Assembly (NCBI GenBank): GCA_947487385.1
Contig: CANKWU010000009.1
Location: forward strand, 21,695 to 85,694
DNA from: Spartobacteria bacterium
Lineage (GTDB): Bacteria > Verrucomicrobiota > Verrucomicrobiia > Chthoniobacterales > UBA6821
Reading direction: 5' to 3'
Length of the DNA: 64,000 nucleotides
A model generated the notes under the pieces. The model made no database searches. It was not told where the DNA came from and was given only the letters and a program-made list of their open reading frames with translations. Of this stretch, positions 45,849 through 54,813 are shown piece after piece. Position numbers and translations under genes: made by a program. Every line of letters begins with the position of its first letter. The stretch's first letter is position 1.

Positions 45849-45866
45849 GCCCACTCCATCCTCTCC

Positions 45867-47306
45867 ATGCCCAACATCTCCTCCATCATCAAGAACGTCC
45901 GCAACATCATGCGGAACGAGGATCAGGGGATCTCCGGCGATGCCCAGCGCCTCGAGCAGTTGGGATGGATGCTCTTCCTGAAGATCCTGGATGAGAGCGA
46001 CCTCTCCCTAGAGTTGATCCGGGACGGCTACAAATCCGTCATTCCCGAGCGTTTCCAATGGCGCAGCTGGGCCACCGATCCCGAGGGCATGACTGGCGAC
46101 GAGCTCCTTCTCTTCATCGACCATCCGAGCGAGGGACTCTTCACACAGCTGCGAAATCTCAAGGCGCCCCACGCCGAGGAACGCGCAGAACTCGTCCGCG
46201 AGGTCTTTGACGGATCGAACAACTACATGAAGTCCGGCTATGCCATGCGCAAGGTGATCAACCAGCTCAACGGCTTCGACTTCAATAACTCCGACGACCG
46301 CCACGTCTTCGGTACCATCTACGAATCCATTCTCGTCGAGCTACGCGACGCTGGGAACAAAGGGGAATTCTACACCCCGCGTGCCGTCACCCAGCTCATG
46401 GCCCAGATGACCGCTCCCAAGCTGGGAGAGAAGATTCTCGATCCGGCGGCCGGCACAGGCGGCTTCCTCAGTGCCGCCATCGACCTCATCCGTGAGAAAC
46501 AAGTTCATAACCTCGATGAAGAGGCCATCCTACAGCGCTCCATCTCCGGATGGGAATACAAGCCTGTCTCCTACGTCCTCGGCCTCACCAACCTCATCTT
46601 GCACGGCATCGAGGTTCCAGACTGGCACTACACCGACAGCCTCAAGACCGAATACAACTCCATCGGCCCCAAACAGCAGGTCGAAGTCATCCTGGCAAAT
46701 CCTCCCTTTGGCGCCGGAATCGCCGAGGGGGTTGAGACCAACTTCCCTCACGCCTACCGCTGCCGCGAGTCTGCCGATCTCTTCGTCATCCTCATGATCC
46801 AGCTGCTGAAGCCTCAGGGCCGATGCGCGATCGTCTTGCCCGATGGTTGCATCACCGGAGACGGCTACAAGGAACGCATCCGCGAAAAGCTCCTCACCGA
46901 CTGCAACCTCCACACCATCGTGCGGCTCCCCCAGTCCACCTTTCACCCGGCCACCGTCTCAACCAATCTCCTCTTCTTCGACAAGGGCACCCCGACCAAG
47001 GAAATCTGGTATTACGAGCACCGCCTCCCCGAGGGGCAGAAAAGCTATTCAAAGACCAAGGCCATCCAGTTCGAGGAATTTGCCAAGCTGATCGCCTGGT
47101 GGAGGAATCGCGAGGAAAGCGAGGTGGCGTGGAAAGTCAAAGTCGGTGATCTGAAGAGGGGCTTTGATCTCGATGTGAAGAATCCAAATTCCACAGTTGA
47201 GGAAACAGAACTCAGCGTCTCAGACTGCCTCTCTGAGTTCAGAAAATCGTTGGATCGGGTCGGCGACGCGCTAACAGCTGTAGAAAAGCAATACGCTGAT
47301 CAATGA
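45867..47306 (+). CDS. hsdM: Type I restriction-modification methyltransferase M subunit
   Basis: Adenine-N6 methyltransferase subunit of the type I system. Starting at the ATG 45867 (MPNISSIIKN) it has 479 residues: an N-terminal helical domain (LEQLGWMLFLKILDE), the SAM-binding motif DPAAGTGGF at 192-200 and catalytic NPPF at 278-281. The frame is open upstream to 45822 but that stretch crosses the palindrome and lacks family resemblance. Its stop overlaps the hsdS start by four bases. No lesion is seen. Confidence 0.95.
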   Translation: MPNISSIIKNVRNIMRNEDQGISGDAQRLEQLGWMLFLKILDESDLSLELIRDGYKSVIPERFQWRSWATDPEGMTGDELLLFIDHPSEGLFTQLRNLKAPHAEERAELVREVFDGSNNYMKSGYAMRKVINQLNGFDFNNSDDRHVFGTIYESILVELRDAGNKGEFYTPRAVTQLMAQMTAPKLGEKILDPAAGTGGFLSAAIDLIREKQVHNLDEEAILQRSISGWEYKPVSYVLGLTNLILHGIEVPDWHYTDSLKTEYNSIGPKQQVEVILANPPFGAGIAEGVETNFPHAYRCRESADLFVILMIQLLKPQGRCAIVLPDGCITGDGYKERIREKLLTDCNLHTIVRLPQSTFHPATVSTNLLFFDKGTPTKEIWYYEHRLPEGQKSYSKTKAIQFEEFAKLIAWWRNREESEVAWKVKVGDLKRGFDLDVKNPNSTVEETELSVSDCLSEFRKSLDRVGDALTAVEKQYADQ

Positions 47307-48637
47307 AGCGCATCGGCGACATCATCACACGAAACAAAACCCAGATAGAGGTCGAAGATGACACTAGCTACAAGCAAGTCACTATTCGCACCAACTACAA
47401 AGGGGTCGTCCTGCGTGGCTTGCAAGATGGAGCGGCCATACTGACTAAAAACCAATTTGTCGTCTCTGCCGGACAGTTCATCCTTAGTCGCATTGATGCC
47501 CGTAATGGAGCATTCGGCATCATCCCGGAAGAACTCCAAGGGGCGATAGTGACCAACGACTTTCTCGCCTTTGACATCAACGAGGATGAGGTCGAAAGAG
47601 AGTTTTTTAACGTATTTCTTCAGTCCCCTATTTTTTTGGAGGCGTGCATTAAGGCCAGTAGGGGCAATACCAACAGAAAGCGCGTTGATGAAGACTTCTT
47701 TCTGAATTATCAGGTCAATCTCCCGCCACTTCGGCAGCAGCACGATCTCATTAAGCAGATCAACAAAGGCCGAACACAGATTTGGCTAGCTCAGACAGAA
47801 ATCACCAACCAGCAATCCCTCCTTACCAAGCTCAAGCAGGCTATCCTTCAGGAGGCAATTCAGGGAAAACTCACCGCTGACTGGCGCACTGCCAATCCTG
47901 ACACCGAACCAGCCAGAGAACTCCTCAAGTACATCCAGACTGAAAAGGCCAAGCTCATCGTCACCAAGAAGCTCAAAAAAGAAAAACCCCTACCTCCCAT
48001 CAAGCCCGAAGAAATCACTTTTAAAATTCCCAAGAGCTGGGAGTGGTGCAGGCTTCTTCCCCTTTGCGAGAAGACAGGATCTGGCAGTACACCTACCGGT
48101 GGCAAGGCTTCCTATTCGACATCGGGTATCCCCTTCCTTCGGTCGCAAAACGTTCATAATGATGGGCTATACCTCGAAAATGTGGCTTTTGTTTCCCCTG
48201 ACATCCATTCTCGAATGGAAGGAACCATCGTTTACCCAAATGATGTCCTGCTCAATATCACCGGCGGGTCAATTGGGCGTTGTGCGGTAGTCCGTGAAGA
48301 GATTCAAGAGGCAAACGTAAATCAGCATGTAGCGATTATCCGGCCTGTCTTATTTCAGATGAGTGTCTTCATGCACGCAGCTATCCTGTCTCCTTACTTC
48401 CAGGCAAAGATTGAGGATGCCCAGACAGGAGCAGGCAGAGAGGGCTTGCCAAAAAACAAGATGGATCAGTTTCTCATCCCTCTCCCGCCGCTTGCCGAAC
48501 AAGCCGCCATCGTCGAGCGAGTTGAGGAACTGATGGCAACCTGCCGAGAACTGGAAACGGAAATCGAAAACTCCCGTACCCACGCCTCCCAACTCCTCCA
48601 AGCCATCCTCAAAGAAGCCTTCACCCCCGCTTCTTGA
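47303..48637 (+). CDS. hsdS: Type I restriction specificity subunit S
   Basis: Determines the DNA target of the HsdRMS complex. The 444-residue protein has two target-recognition regions separated by conserved helical spacers: the first ends at about residue 140 (NLPPLRQQHDLIKQINK), followed by a long coiled spacer (LTKLKQAILQEAIQGKLTADWR). The second starts with IPKSWEWCRLLPLCEKTGSG and ends IPLPPLAEQAAIVERVEELM with a terminal helix. The target is probably bipartite; it cannot be read from sequence. The first recognition region begins almost at residue 1 and is shorter than the second. Confidence 0.93.
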   Translation: MKRIGDIITRNKTQIEVEDDTSYKQVTIRTNYKGVVLRGLQDGAAILTKNQFVVSAGQFILSRIDARNGAFGIIPEELQGAIVTNDFLAFDINEDEVEREFFNVFLQSPIFLEACIKASRGNTNRKRVDEDFFLNYQVNLPPLRQQHDLIKQINKGRTQIWLAQTEITNQQSLLTKLKQAILQEAIQGKLTADWRTANPDTEPARELLKYIQTEKAKLIVTKKLKKEKPLPPIKPEEITFKIPKSWEWCRLLPLCEKTGSGSTPTGGKASYSTSGIPFLRSQNVHNDGLYLENVAFVSPDIHSRMEGTIVYPNDVLLNITGGSIGRCAVVREEIQEANVNQHVAIIRPVLFQMSVFMHAAILSPYFQAKIEDAQTGAGREGLPKNKMDQFLIPLPPLAEQAAIVERVEELMATCRELETEIENSRTHASQLLQAILKEAFTPAS

Positions 48638-48646
48638 ACTTGCACT

Positions 48647-48685
48647 AAAAAAGTTGTGCTGCGGCAGGCGAACCCACCGCAGCAC
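48647..48685 (-). terminator. Rho-independent terminator after the 40-codon gene
   Basis: A 9-bp perfect stem (GTGCTGCGG at 48656-48664, complement 48677-48685) read on the minus strand and followed by AAC and six T residues. It lies between the convergent hsdS and the small minus-strand gene, 13 bp after the latter's stop. Confidence 0.85.
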
Positions 48686-48698
48686 GGTTATTTCCGGC

Positions 48699-48821
48699 TT
48701 AAGCTTTCACCCAAATGGGGAAAACCTTACCAGACTTCGGGTAGATACGCTTCCCGTTCTTCGTGATGAATCTCACGAACTTCAGGATGTATCCTTCCCT
48801 GTTTTTGTAGGGATGAGACAT
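48699..48821 (-). CDS. 40-residue basic protein, or C-terminal remnant of a larger gene
   Basis: Reading the minus strand from an ATG at 48821 gives a 40-residue basic protein starting MSHPYKNREGYILKF and ending SGKVFPIWVKA. It is preceded by AAGGAG at a good distance, unusual in this window, and followed by a strong terminator, so it may be expressed. The frame stays open upstream for 44 more codons to tandem TAG stops at about 48954-48959; that stretch contains PLGNAV followed by a hydrophobic helix, resembling the C-terminal motif of cytosine-5 DNA methyltransferases. It may therefore be the tail of a truncated gene. I recognise no family for the 40-residue part. Confidence 0.5.
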   Translation of the reverse strand: MSHPYKNREGYILKFVRFITKNGKRIYPKSGKVFPIWVKA

Positions 48822-49292
48822 AGGTGTCTCCTTTCCGAGGAGCCAGCCCCCTCGTGCCTGCACCATATTATTGACGCCGGGGTAAGCATTCTGCTTGGCT
48901 ATCAGCCTGCGACAGACGATAGACCCTGTAACGGCGTTCCCTAGTGGATGCTGCTACTAGGAAAATCTCCAAAAGAGGCCGTTGGTGTTAGAAGCACCAA
49001 CGGCTTTCTTGTTTAGTTGATAAAGAACGGAGTGATTTGCCAAAACCATCGTGGCTAACCACTACCTGTTCCGATCACTAATATAGTTAGTACACAATAT
49101 GCAGTACTCCAGTCAAGAAGAATACTAACTTCTTTTCTTTTTTCTCTTTTCTCTGTTAAGATTCCGTCTGTTTGTCAAATTTACTCCAACCAGGCTTGGA
49201 AGTTTGGATGTGGGGTCAGGAACGCGAGTGCCGCTGTATGTCTTATACTGCAAACGAGCAGTGACGCCGCCCCACGCCAAAATCCCAAGCCT
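48822..49292. other. Gene-poor region between the restriction locus and hisF
   Basis: Besides the remnant frame on the minus strand (48822-48953), this stretch holds a small hairpin at 48940-48964, a terminator-like hairpin at 48978-49004, two short inverted repeats (49077-49091 and 49089-49108) in an AT-rich, promoter-like stretch, and a pyrimidine-rich tract at 49130-49155. No gene is evident from 49020 to 49292. Confidence 0.5.
48978..49014 (+). terminator. Rho-independent terminator-like hairpin
   Basis: A 10-bp perfect stem (GCCGTTGGTG at 48978-48987, complement 48995-49004, 7-base loop) followed on the plus strand by TTTCTTGTTT. No plus-strand gene ends nearby except hsdS, 340 bp upstream; it may stop read-through or belong to an unrecognised transcript. 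Confidence 0.65.
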
Positions 49293-50057
49293 CTACACCG
49301 GCTTGCGGACTGGAATGCCATAGGTCGCCAACTCCCTCTTCACATCACCGACAGTGTAATGGCCGAAGTGAAAGATGCTGGCGGCTAGAACGGCGTCTGC
49401 TTTCCCGACTGTTAACACCTCGGCCATGTGACCGATATCTCCCGCCCCACCGCTGGCGATCACTGGGATGCCGATGGCATCGCTGACGGCGGCAGTGAGT
49501 TCGAGGTCATAACCTTTCTTTGTTCCGTCGGAATCCATGCTGGTGAGGAGGATCTCCCCGGCGCCGCGCTTGGCGACTTCGATAGCCCAGTCAACGGCCT
49601 GCCAGGCAGTTGGTCTGCGGCCACCATGGGTGTGGACGATCCATCCACCCTGCCCATCCCTGCGTGCGTCAATGGCGACCACGACGCACTGGGAGCCGAA
49701 TCCCTCGGCCGAGTCATTCACAAGATTCGGATCATCAAGGGCGGCGGTGTTCATGCTGACCTTGTCGGCTCCAGCTAGGAGCATGGCGCGGACATCCTCC
49801 ACCTTGCGGATTCCTCCACCGACCGTGAGGGGCATGAAGCAGGCATCGGCCGTCTTCTCGACCACTTCACGCATGGTGGCGCGTCCTTCGTGGGAAGCAG
49901 TAATATCCAGAAAAACCAACTCATCGGCACCCTGAGCGTCGTAAGCACGCGCACACTCGACCGGATCCCCAGCGTCACGGATATTCTCAAATTTGGTTCC
50001 CTTGACGACACGACCACCGTCGACGTCGAGGCAGGGTATGATGCGTTTGCCGAGCAT
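49293..50057 (-). CDS. hisF: Imidazole glycerol phosphate synthase, cyclase subunit
   Basis: Closes the imidazole ring in histidine synthesis. The 254-residue TIM barrel begins [20 protein letters not shown] with catalytic Asp11, and continues [18 protein letters not shown], the second catalytic Asp in [10 protein letters not shown], and the phosphate-binding VIASGGAGD near the end. Length is normal. No other his gene is adjacent. It is divergent from the amidase gene; the pyrimidine-rich region 3' of it shows no clear terminator. Confidence 0.96.
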   Translation of the reverse strand: MLGKRIIPCLDVDGGRVVKGTKFENIRDAGDPVECARAYDAQGADELVFLDITASHEGRATMREVVEKTADACFMPLTVGGGIRKVEDVRAMLLAGADKVSMNTAALDDPNLVNDSAEGFGSQCVVVAIDARRDGQGGWIVHTHGGRRPTAWQAVDWAIEVAKRGAGEILLTSMDSDGTKKGYDLELTAAVSDAIGIPVIASGGAGDIGHMAEVLTVGKADAVLAASIFHFGHYTVGDVKRELATYGIPVRKPV

Positions 50058-50153
50058 CGGGAGAAGATAATGCGTAATAGACCGATCGTCGAGGTCCTAG
50101 GGGTCCTTAAATTGTTGCACCTTGACCCTGCTGCTCTAGATTCCCTTTTCGTC

Positions 50154-50819
50154 ATGACCAAGCGAGCCTTCATGATCAAATTGCTACGCCTACTGCCGCT
50201 TCTGGCAGTTCTGGTGCTACCAGGTTGTGCTCTCTTCGAACAGGGGGCAGGTCTATCCGACTTCCGCACGGTTGTGCTCGATCCTGGTCATGGCGGCTAT
50301 GACAACGGGGCAAAGGCTGTCCGGGGCCTAAGTGAAAAGATGTTGACTCTCGATGTGGCCCGTCGCGTGAAACCCCTTCTCGAAGCCCGCGGTTATCATG
50401 TGGTCATGACGCGGACGACGGATGTCTTCATCCCTCTTGGGACCAGGACCGCTATTGCCAACTCCCGCAGCGACGCGGCTTTCGTAAGCATCCACTTCAA
50501 CTCTGCCTCCCGTCGTGCAGCGAACGGCGTTGAAACCTATTACTACAATCCTCGCTCGGCACCACTCGCCTCAAACATCCTGCGGGAGATCGCCACCTGC
50601 TATGGCTCCCACAGTCGCGGGACAAAATTCGCCCGCTACTACGTGCTCCATCACAACCAGCGACCGGCCACGCTTCTCGAATTAGGATTTGTCTCCAATG
50701 CACAGGAGAACAATCTCCTCCAGAACCCCTCCGTCCGTCAGCGCCTTGCCGAGAAAATTGCTGACGGCATCTCCCGTGGCCACGGTGGACGGGCGCCGGC
50801 GGCGACCAGTGGGGGATAG
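50154..50819 (+). CDS. N-acetylmuramoyl-L-alanine amidase, predicted lipoprotein
   Basis: Zinc amidase (Amidase_3/AmiC type) that cleaves the peptide from peptidoglycan. The start at 50154 (or the ATG at 50172) gives a signal peptide ending in VLPGC, a lipobox, so the enzyme is probably membrane-anchored. Catalytic-domain signatures are VVLDPGHGGYDNGA, FVSIHFNSA and TLLELGFVSN (catalytic Glu). The open frame extends far upstream across hisF in the opposite direction, which is not credible as coding. The C-terminal end is Gly/Ala-rich. Confidence 0.92.
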   Translation: MTKRAFMIKLLRLLPLLAVLVLPGCALFEQGAGLSDFRTVVLDPGHGGYDNGAKAVRGLSEKMLTLDVARRVKPLLEARGYHVVMTRTTDVFIPLGTRTAIANSRSDAAFVSIHFNSASRRAANGVETYYYNPRSAPLASNILREIATCYGSHSRGTKFARYYVLHHNQRPATLLELGFVSNAQENNLLQNPSVRQRLAEKIADGISRGHGGRAPAATSGG

Positions 50820-50837
50820 GAAATAGGGAAACGAGCC

Positions 50838-50954
50838 GTTGAAGCGTTGAAGCGTTAAAGAGTTAAACGGTTACAATGAAGCCGTAAGGGGCACGCTCGC
50901 TGAACAAAGGTCAAATGGTCACTCTTAAACTTTTTAACCCTCCAACCCTTCAAC
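50838..50954. repeat. Hairpin element with octamer-repeat arms
   Basis: Arms at 50838-50867 and 50925-50954 are inverted copies matching at 25 of 30 positions. Each arm is a string of degenerate octamers of the form GTTGAAGC / GTTAAAGA. The element fills the gap between the convergent amidase and dnaJ genes. The right arm, read on the minus strand, shares GAAGGGTTGGAGG with the interior of the element at 41344-41484. Confidence 0.6.
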
Positions 50955-50967
50955 TCCTCTCCTGCCT

Positions 50968-52104
50968 TTAGGCAAAGAGATCCTTCAACCGCTCGGTGAA
51001 GCTGCGGTGAAGCGGTGTGTTATGATCGCCGCAGAGTTCGGCGAAGGCCTCAAGTGCCTTCCTTTGAGCATCATCGAGCTTCGTCGGGACCTCCACTTCG
51101 AGCTTTACGTGAAGGTCGCCCTTCGCATGACTCTGGAGACGGGGCATACCATGTCCTTTGACCCGGAAGTCACTCCCCCCCTGCGTTCCCGCGGGGATCT
51201 TCATCGTCACGGTTCCCGCGAGAGTCGGCACCTCGATCTCTCCACCGAGTGCGGCGGTCACGAAGGGAATGGGCATACGGCAGTGAAGATCAGAGCCGTC
51301 GCGTGAGAAAATGGAATGCTCCTTGAGGTGGATCACGACATAGAGGTCTCCCATACCGCCGCCCCGGCTCCCAGCCTCACCGCCGCCTGAGGAACGAAGG
51401 CGTGATCCCTCGTCGATGCCTGCTGGAATCGTGAGTTTGATGCGTGAGGTTTTCTCGGCACGCCCATCACCCCGGCAACTTTTGCAGGGCTTGTCGATTG
51501 TCTGTCCTGCTCCATGGCACTGGGGACATGGCTGGGCGACCTGGAAGAAGCCCCTGGAGGCGACCACCTGTCCACGTCCCCGGCAGAGGGAGCAGGTGGA
51601 GACCTTGGCTCCCTTTGCGGCACCCGAGCCGCTACAGTCTCCACAGGCATCGAGCTTGCGGAGTTCGATCTCCTTTTCACAGCCGCTAAAAGCCTCTTCG
51701 AGCGTGATCCTGAGGTCATACCGCAGATCCGAGCCCCGACCTTCCTGAGCGCCGCCACCGCCGCCGAAGAAATGGTCAAAAACCCCGCCTCCCCCTCCCG
51801 CAGCTCCGAACATCTCTCGGAAGAGATCGAAGGGATCATGCATGCCACCACCGCTGCCTCCGCCACCAGCCATGCCACCTTGGAAGGCAGCGTGACCATA
51901 TCGGTCGTAGGCAGCGCGTTTCTCCGTATCGCTCAGGATATCGTAGGCCTCGGCGATCTCGCGGAAGCGCTCTTCGGCAGTGGAATCACCGGGATTCTTA
52001 TCCGGATGATGCTTGACCGCGAGCTTACGGTACGACTTTCTGATCTCCTCGAACTCGATGGTCCGAGTGACTTGCAATACCTCGTAGTAACACCTTTTTG
52101 CCAT
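50968..52104 (-). CDS. dnaJ: Chaperone protein DnaJ
   Basis: Hsp70 co-chaperone. The 378-residue protein has the J domain with HHPDKNPGD, a Gly-rich region of about 40 residues ([15 protein letters not shown]...), four zinc-binding repeats [24 protein letters not shown] and CKSCRGDG, and the C-terminal substrate-binding domains. This is the complete type A architecture. It lies 24 bp downstream of grpE; dnaK is not in the window. Confidence 0.96.
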   Translation of the reverse strand: MAKRCYYEVLQVTRTIEFEEIRKSYRKLAVKHHPDKNPGDSTAEERFREIAEAYDILSDTEKRAAYDRYGHAAFQGGMAGGGGSGGGMHDPFDLFREMFGAAGGGGGVFDHFFGGGGGAQEGRGSDLRYDLRITLEEAFSGCEKEIELRKLDACGDCSGSGAAKGAKVSTCSLCRGRGQVVASRGFFQVAQPCPQCHGAGQTIDKPCKSCRGDGRAEKTSRIKLTIPAGIDEGSRLRSSGGGEAGSRGGGMGDLYVVIHLKEHSIFSRDGSDLHCRMPIPFVTAALGGEIEVPTLAGTVTMKIPAGTQGGSDFRVKGHGMPRLQSHAKGDLHVKLEVEVPTKLDDAQRKALEAFAELCGDHNTPLHRSFTERLKDLFA

Positions 52105-52128
52105 GACGAAAGAATCCTCAGGGGGAAA

Positions 52129-52695
52129 TCAGGTAAGCTTATTGACGATGACGCTGGAGGGGCGGATCAATCTGTCGGCAAGTCTGTATCCACGTCGGAG
52201 CTGGCGGAGGACAACTCCATCGGCTTGGGCGGCATCCGTGTCGTGGCCGAGCGCCTCATGGAGCTTCGGATCAAATTGCTGGCCCACGGAATCAATGGGC
52301 TGAAGCCCGCTGGAGACCAAAAAGTCACCGAGCTGGCGATGCACCATCGCAAAGCCGTCGACGATTCCCTTCGATCCCTGTGCGGAGACATCACCACGAG
52401 CGGCGTCTAGTCCGAGTTCAAAATTGTCGAGGATCGGAAGGAGCTTCTCAAGCAGGCCTGCATTGGCGAAACGGATCGCCTCTTCCTTCTCACGAATCAT
52501 TCGCTTGCGATAGTTCTCCAGATCAGCAGCGGCGCGGAGAGCCTGGTCGCGGTAGCGCTCGACCTCCGCCTGAAGATTCGGCTCCGTGGTGCTAGGAGCG
52601 GAATCCGCTTCTGGAACGGTATTTTCTCCAGGAATCTCTTGCGGAGAAGTGGTCTCTTGATTGCTTGTGGGATCGGGTGTCGGATTCTTTTTCAC
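52129..52695 (-). CDS. grpE: Nucleotide exchange factor GrpE
   Basis: Exchange factor for DnaK. The 188-residue protein starts at a GTG, has an acidic, Pro/Glu/Thr-rich N-terminal 45 residues, then the long helix (AEVERYRDQALRAAADLENYRKRM) and the family C-terminal beta domain with GLQPIDSVGQQFDPKLHEAL. Between the PP2C gene (20 bp upstream) and dnaJ, so grpE-dnaJ probably form one transcript with the phosphatase. hrcA is not adjacent. Confidence 0.95.
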   Translation of the reverse strand: MKKNPTPDPTSNQETTSPQEIPGENTVPEADSAPSTTEPNLQAEVERYRDQALRAAADLENYRKRMIREKEEAIRFANAGLLEKLLPILDNFELGLDAARGDVSAQGSKGIVDGFAMVHRQLGDFLVSSGLQPIDSVGQQFDPKLHEALGHDTDAAQADGVVLRQLRRGYRLADRLIRPSSVIVNKLT

Positions 52696-52715
52696 GATGG
52701 TTGATTATTAAAGCG

Positions 52716-54170
52716 TCAGAGCCTGCGAAGCGCAATCAGAGTGATGTCGTCGTGCTGCGACTCATTCCCTGCAAAGGCGATCACGGACTGGGAAAGCCTG
52801 TGGAGCATCGCGGCGGCACCCTCCACGGCATTCGTCTGAAGCTCGTCACTAAGCCGCTGAACTCCAAACTCAGTTCCCGATGCATCGCGGGCCTCTGTCA
52901 ATCCGTCGGTGTAGAGAAGGAGTAGGTCGTCGGTCTCCAAGCGGAAGGGAAAGTCGTTGCAGAACCGGTCGAAGACCCCTCCACTGTCAATGCCGACAGC
53001 CATTCCCTTAGGGTTGAGAATTTCGATCGTCGTGCTTTCTCTCCGAAAAAGAAGCGGGGCATCATGACCGGCGCGAGCAAGTAAGGCATTCCCACTGCGG
53101 CGATTCAGCACGATATAGGCCATGCTGATGAACATATCCTCCTTCATGTCGGGATAGAGCTGCCTGTTCACCCCCCGCAGGACTTCGGCAGGAGAGAGCT
53201 TTCCTGGAGCCTGACTGCGGAGGGCACTCCGACACATCGCCATGATGAGTGCTGCGGAAACTCCCTTCCCCGAAACATCGGCGATGACAATGCCAACGTG
53301 CTCCTCGTCGACTGCTAGGTAATCAAAATAGTCCCCACTCAGCGTCCGAGCCGGAAGATTCAGTCCACTGATCTCAAATCCCTCCACATGCGGGGCATTC
53401 GAAGGAAGCAGAATCTTCTGAATTTCCCCGGCGATCTGAATGTCATGATCGAGTGCGTGTTTCTCTCCGGCGGCCAGATGAATGGCCTGATTGAACAAGG
53501 CGAAAGCTGCCTGCTCCACGATCGCCTTGAAGAGCTCGATCTTGGTATCGCTGAAGGGATCACTTCCCGGCTTCCTTGCTAGGGCCAACACTCCAAGCAA
53601 CTTGTGACGATAGATGAGGGGCCCCATCACGACGAAGCCGAGTCCCTGGTCCACGAGATCCTTCGGAATGTCTCCACGGCGCCGGAGAAAACGAGGCTCT
53701 CTCCAAGTACAAGCCTCGCCAAGAAATCCCGTGCCTACACGGACTGATTGCAGACGCACAAAACTCTCGATGGCCTGTGAATACCCCCCCTCTTGAGCAG
53801 CAACTTCCCCGCAGAGGTGGGCTGGAAGGGAAACGAAGGGCGGGCATCCTTTGGAAATGAAAGCGGGAAGAAGCTGTTTGCCGGAGCGGTCCGTAAGATA
53901 GAGGGCTCCTCCATCGGCCTTGAGGATATGTTGGGCACCCTCCATGAGAAGACGGTGTAACTCTCCGGCTGGCACTCCCTCAGAAAAGGCAGCTCCCAAA
54001 CCGTGGAGAAAGTCAAAGACGCTACGCTCCTCCTGGTGGATCTCAGCCGTTGTGCGCTTCAGTTCACAAACCTTGCGCCGTGATCCGAAGATAATAAATC
54101 CAAGCACGACCATGGCCGCAAGGAGGGCGACAATGACATCAAGCTCGATGCTCTGAATGACCATGGCCAA
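52716..54170 (-). CDS. PP2C (SpoIIE/RsbU-type) serine phosphatase with GAF domain
   Basis: Signalling phosphatase of partner-switching systems. The 484-residue protein has an N-terminal membrane span (about residues 8-28), a GAF-like sensor region (about 45-215, AFSEGVPAGELHRLLMEGAQ ... GPLIYRHKLLGVLAL), then the PP2C domain with SGDYFDYLAV, VGIVIADVSGKGVSAALIMAM and LLLYTDGLTEARDASG; the conserved metal-binding Asp residues are present. RsbU-type enzymes dephosphorylate STAS antagonists to release sigma factors or other targets. A STAS protein is encoded just upstream, a likely substrate. Confidence 0.93.
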   Translation of the reverse strand: MAMVIQSIELDVIVALLAAMVVLGFIIFGSRRKVCELKRTTAEIHQEERSVFDFLHGLGAAFSEGVPAGELHRLLMEGAQHILKADGGALYLTDRSGKQLLPAFISKGCPPFVSLPAHLCGEVAAQEGGYSQAIESFVRLQSVRVGTGFLGEACTWREPRFLRRRGDIPKDLVDQGLGFVVMGPLIYRHKLLGVLALARKPGSDPFSDTKIELFKAIVEQAAFALFNQAIHLAAGEKHALDHDIQIAGEIQKILLPSNAPHVEGFEISGLNLPARTLSGDYFDYLAVDEEHVGIVIADVSGKGVSAALIMAMCRSALRSQAPGKLSPAEVLRGVNRQLYPDMKEDMFISMAYIVLNRRSGNALLARAGHDAPLLFRRESTTIEILNPKGMAVGIDSGGVFDRFCNDFPFRLETDDLLLLYTDGLTEARDASGTEFGVQRLSDELQTNAVEGAAAMLHRLSQSVIAFAGNESQHDDITLIALRRL

Positions 54171-54273
54171 TTATAATAGATCGAAATTACGTTAAAGACC
54201 AGTGCGCCGGCGTCATCCCGACTGATGATAATCCGGTCAAATCCAACAAGTTGAAGTCGCTCTTTTTCAACTG

Positions 54274-54786
54274 TTACTTCCGATCACTGCCGTGATCACC
54301 ATGTTTCAGATACTCAAGCACGTCGCGAAACCTCTCTGCATTTGAGGGATTTGCGGCGATCAAGGCCTCGTGTGCGGAAAGAATGATATCCCTCTCCATG
54401 GTTGCATCGACCGGAAGCTGCATCAGGTCCACTCCTGCCTCGGCGGGAGTTCTCATGATCGTCCCGGCGGTTTCGATCCCGAAGAGAAAGTTCAGCCCGA
54501 GATTCTCCATGAGATCGACATTCCGAGGAGTGACGTTAATCACAAGCAGGGAGCCTTGTCCTAGTTCACGGAGTTTCTGCGAAATACCGGTGAGCGTTCC
54601 CATGAAGGTCGAATCCATGTGATCGCAGGCCGCCAGATCGACAATGAATTGACGTCGCCCGCGCTGGATCATGGCCTGAGCAAATTTACGGATCGAGCTG
54701 CTGCTTTGGAAATTACCGCGTCCCTCGATCCTGATCCATACATCCTGGTCGAAGCATCCTGCGCTGACAATGGCGGGTGTGGTCAT
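54274..54786 (-). CDS. STAS-domain protein (anti-sigma factor antagonist-like)
   Basis: A 170-residue protein with a STAS domain over residues 10-110. The phosphorylatable Ser of the family is Ser59 in CDHMDSTFMGTLTG. The C-terminal 55 residues (LPVDATMERDIILSAHEALI ... DVLEYLKHGD) extend beyond a typical 110-residue antagonist. A PP2C phosphatase gene follows, so the pair resembles RsbV-RsbU; no RsbW-type kinase is in the window. It follows the chorismate mutase gene by 27 bp. Confidence 0.88.
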   Translation of the reverse strand: MTTPAIVSAGCFDQDVWIRIEGRGNFQSSSSIRKFAQAMIQRGRRQFIVDLAACDHMDSTFMGTLTGISQKLRELGQGSLLVINVTPRNVDLMENLGLNFLFGIETAGTIMRTPAEAGVDLMQLPVDATMERDIILSAHEALIAANPSNAERFRDVLEYLKHGDHGSDRK

Positions 54787-54813
54787 GATGGTGACGGCTT
54801 TAGGGAATGGAAG

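Noticed and set aside
49211..49277. GTGGGG ... CCCCAC pairing suggesting a structured RNA
   Set aside because: Only six outer pairs are clear and the interior does not fold convincingly by eye; no known RNA family matched.
49890..50153. Upstream extension of the amidase frame
   Set aside because: It is antisense to the start of hisF; the lipoprotein signal begins at 50154 or 50172.
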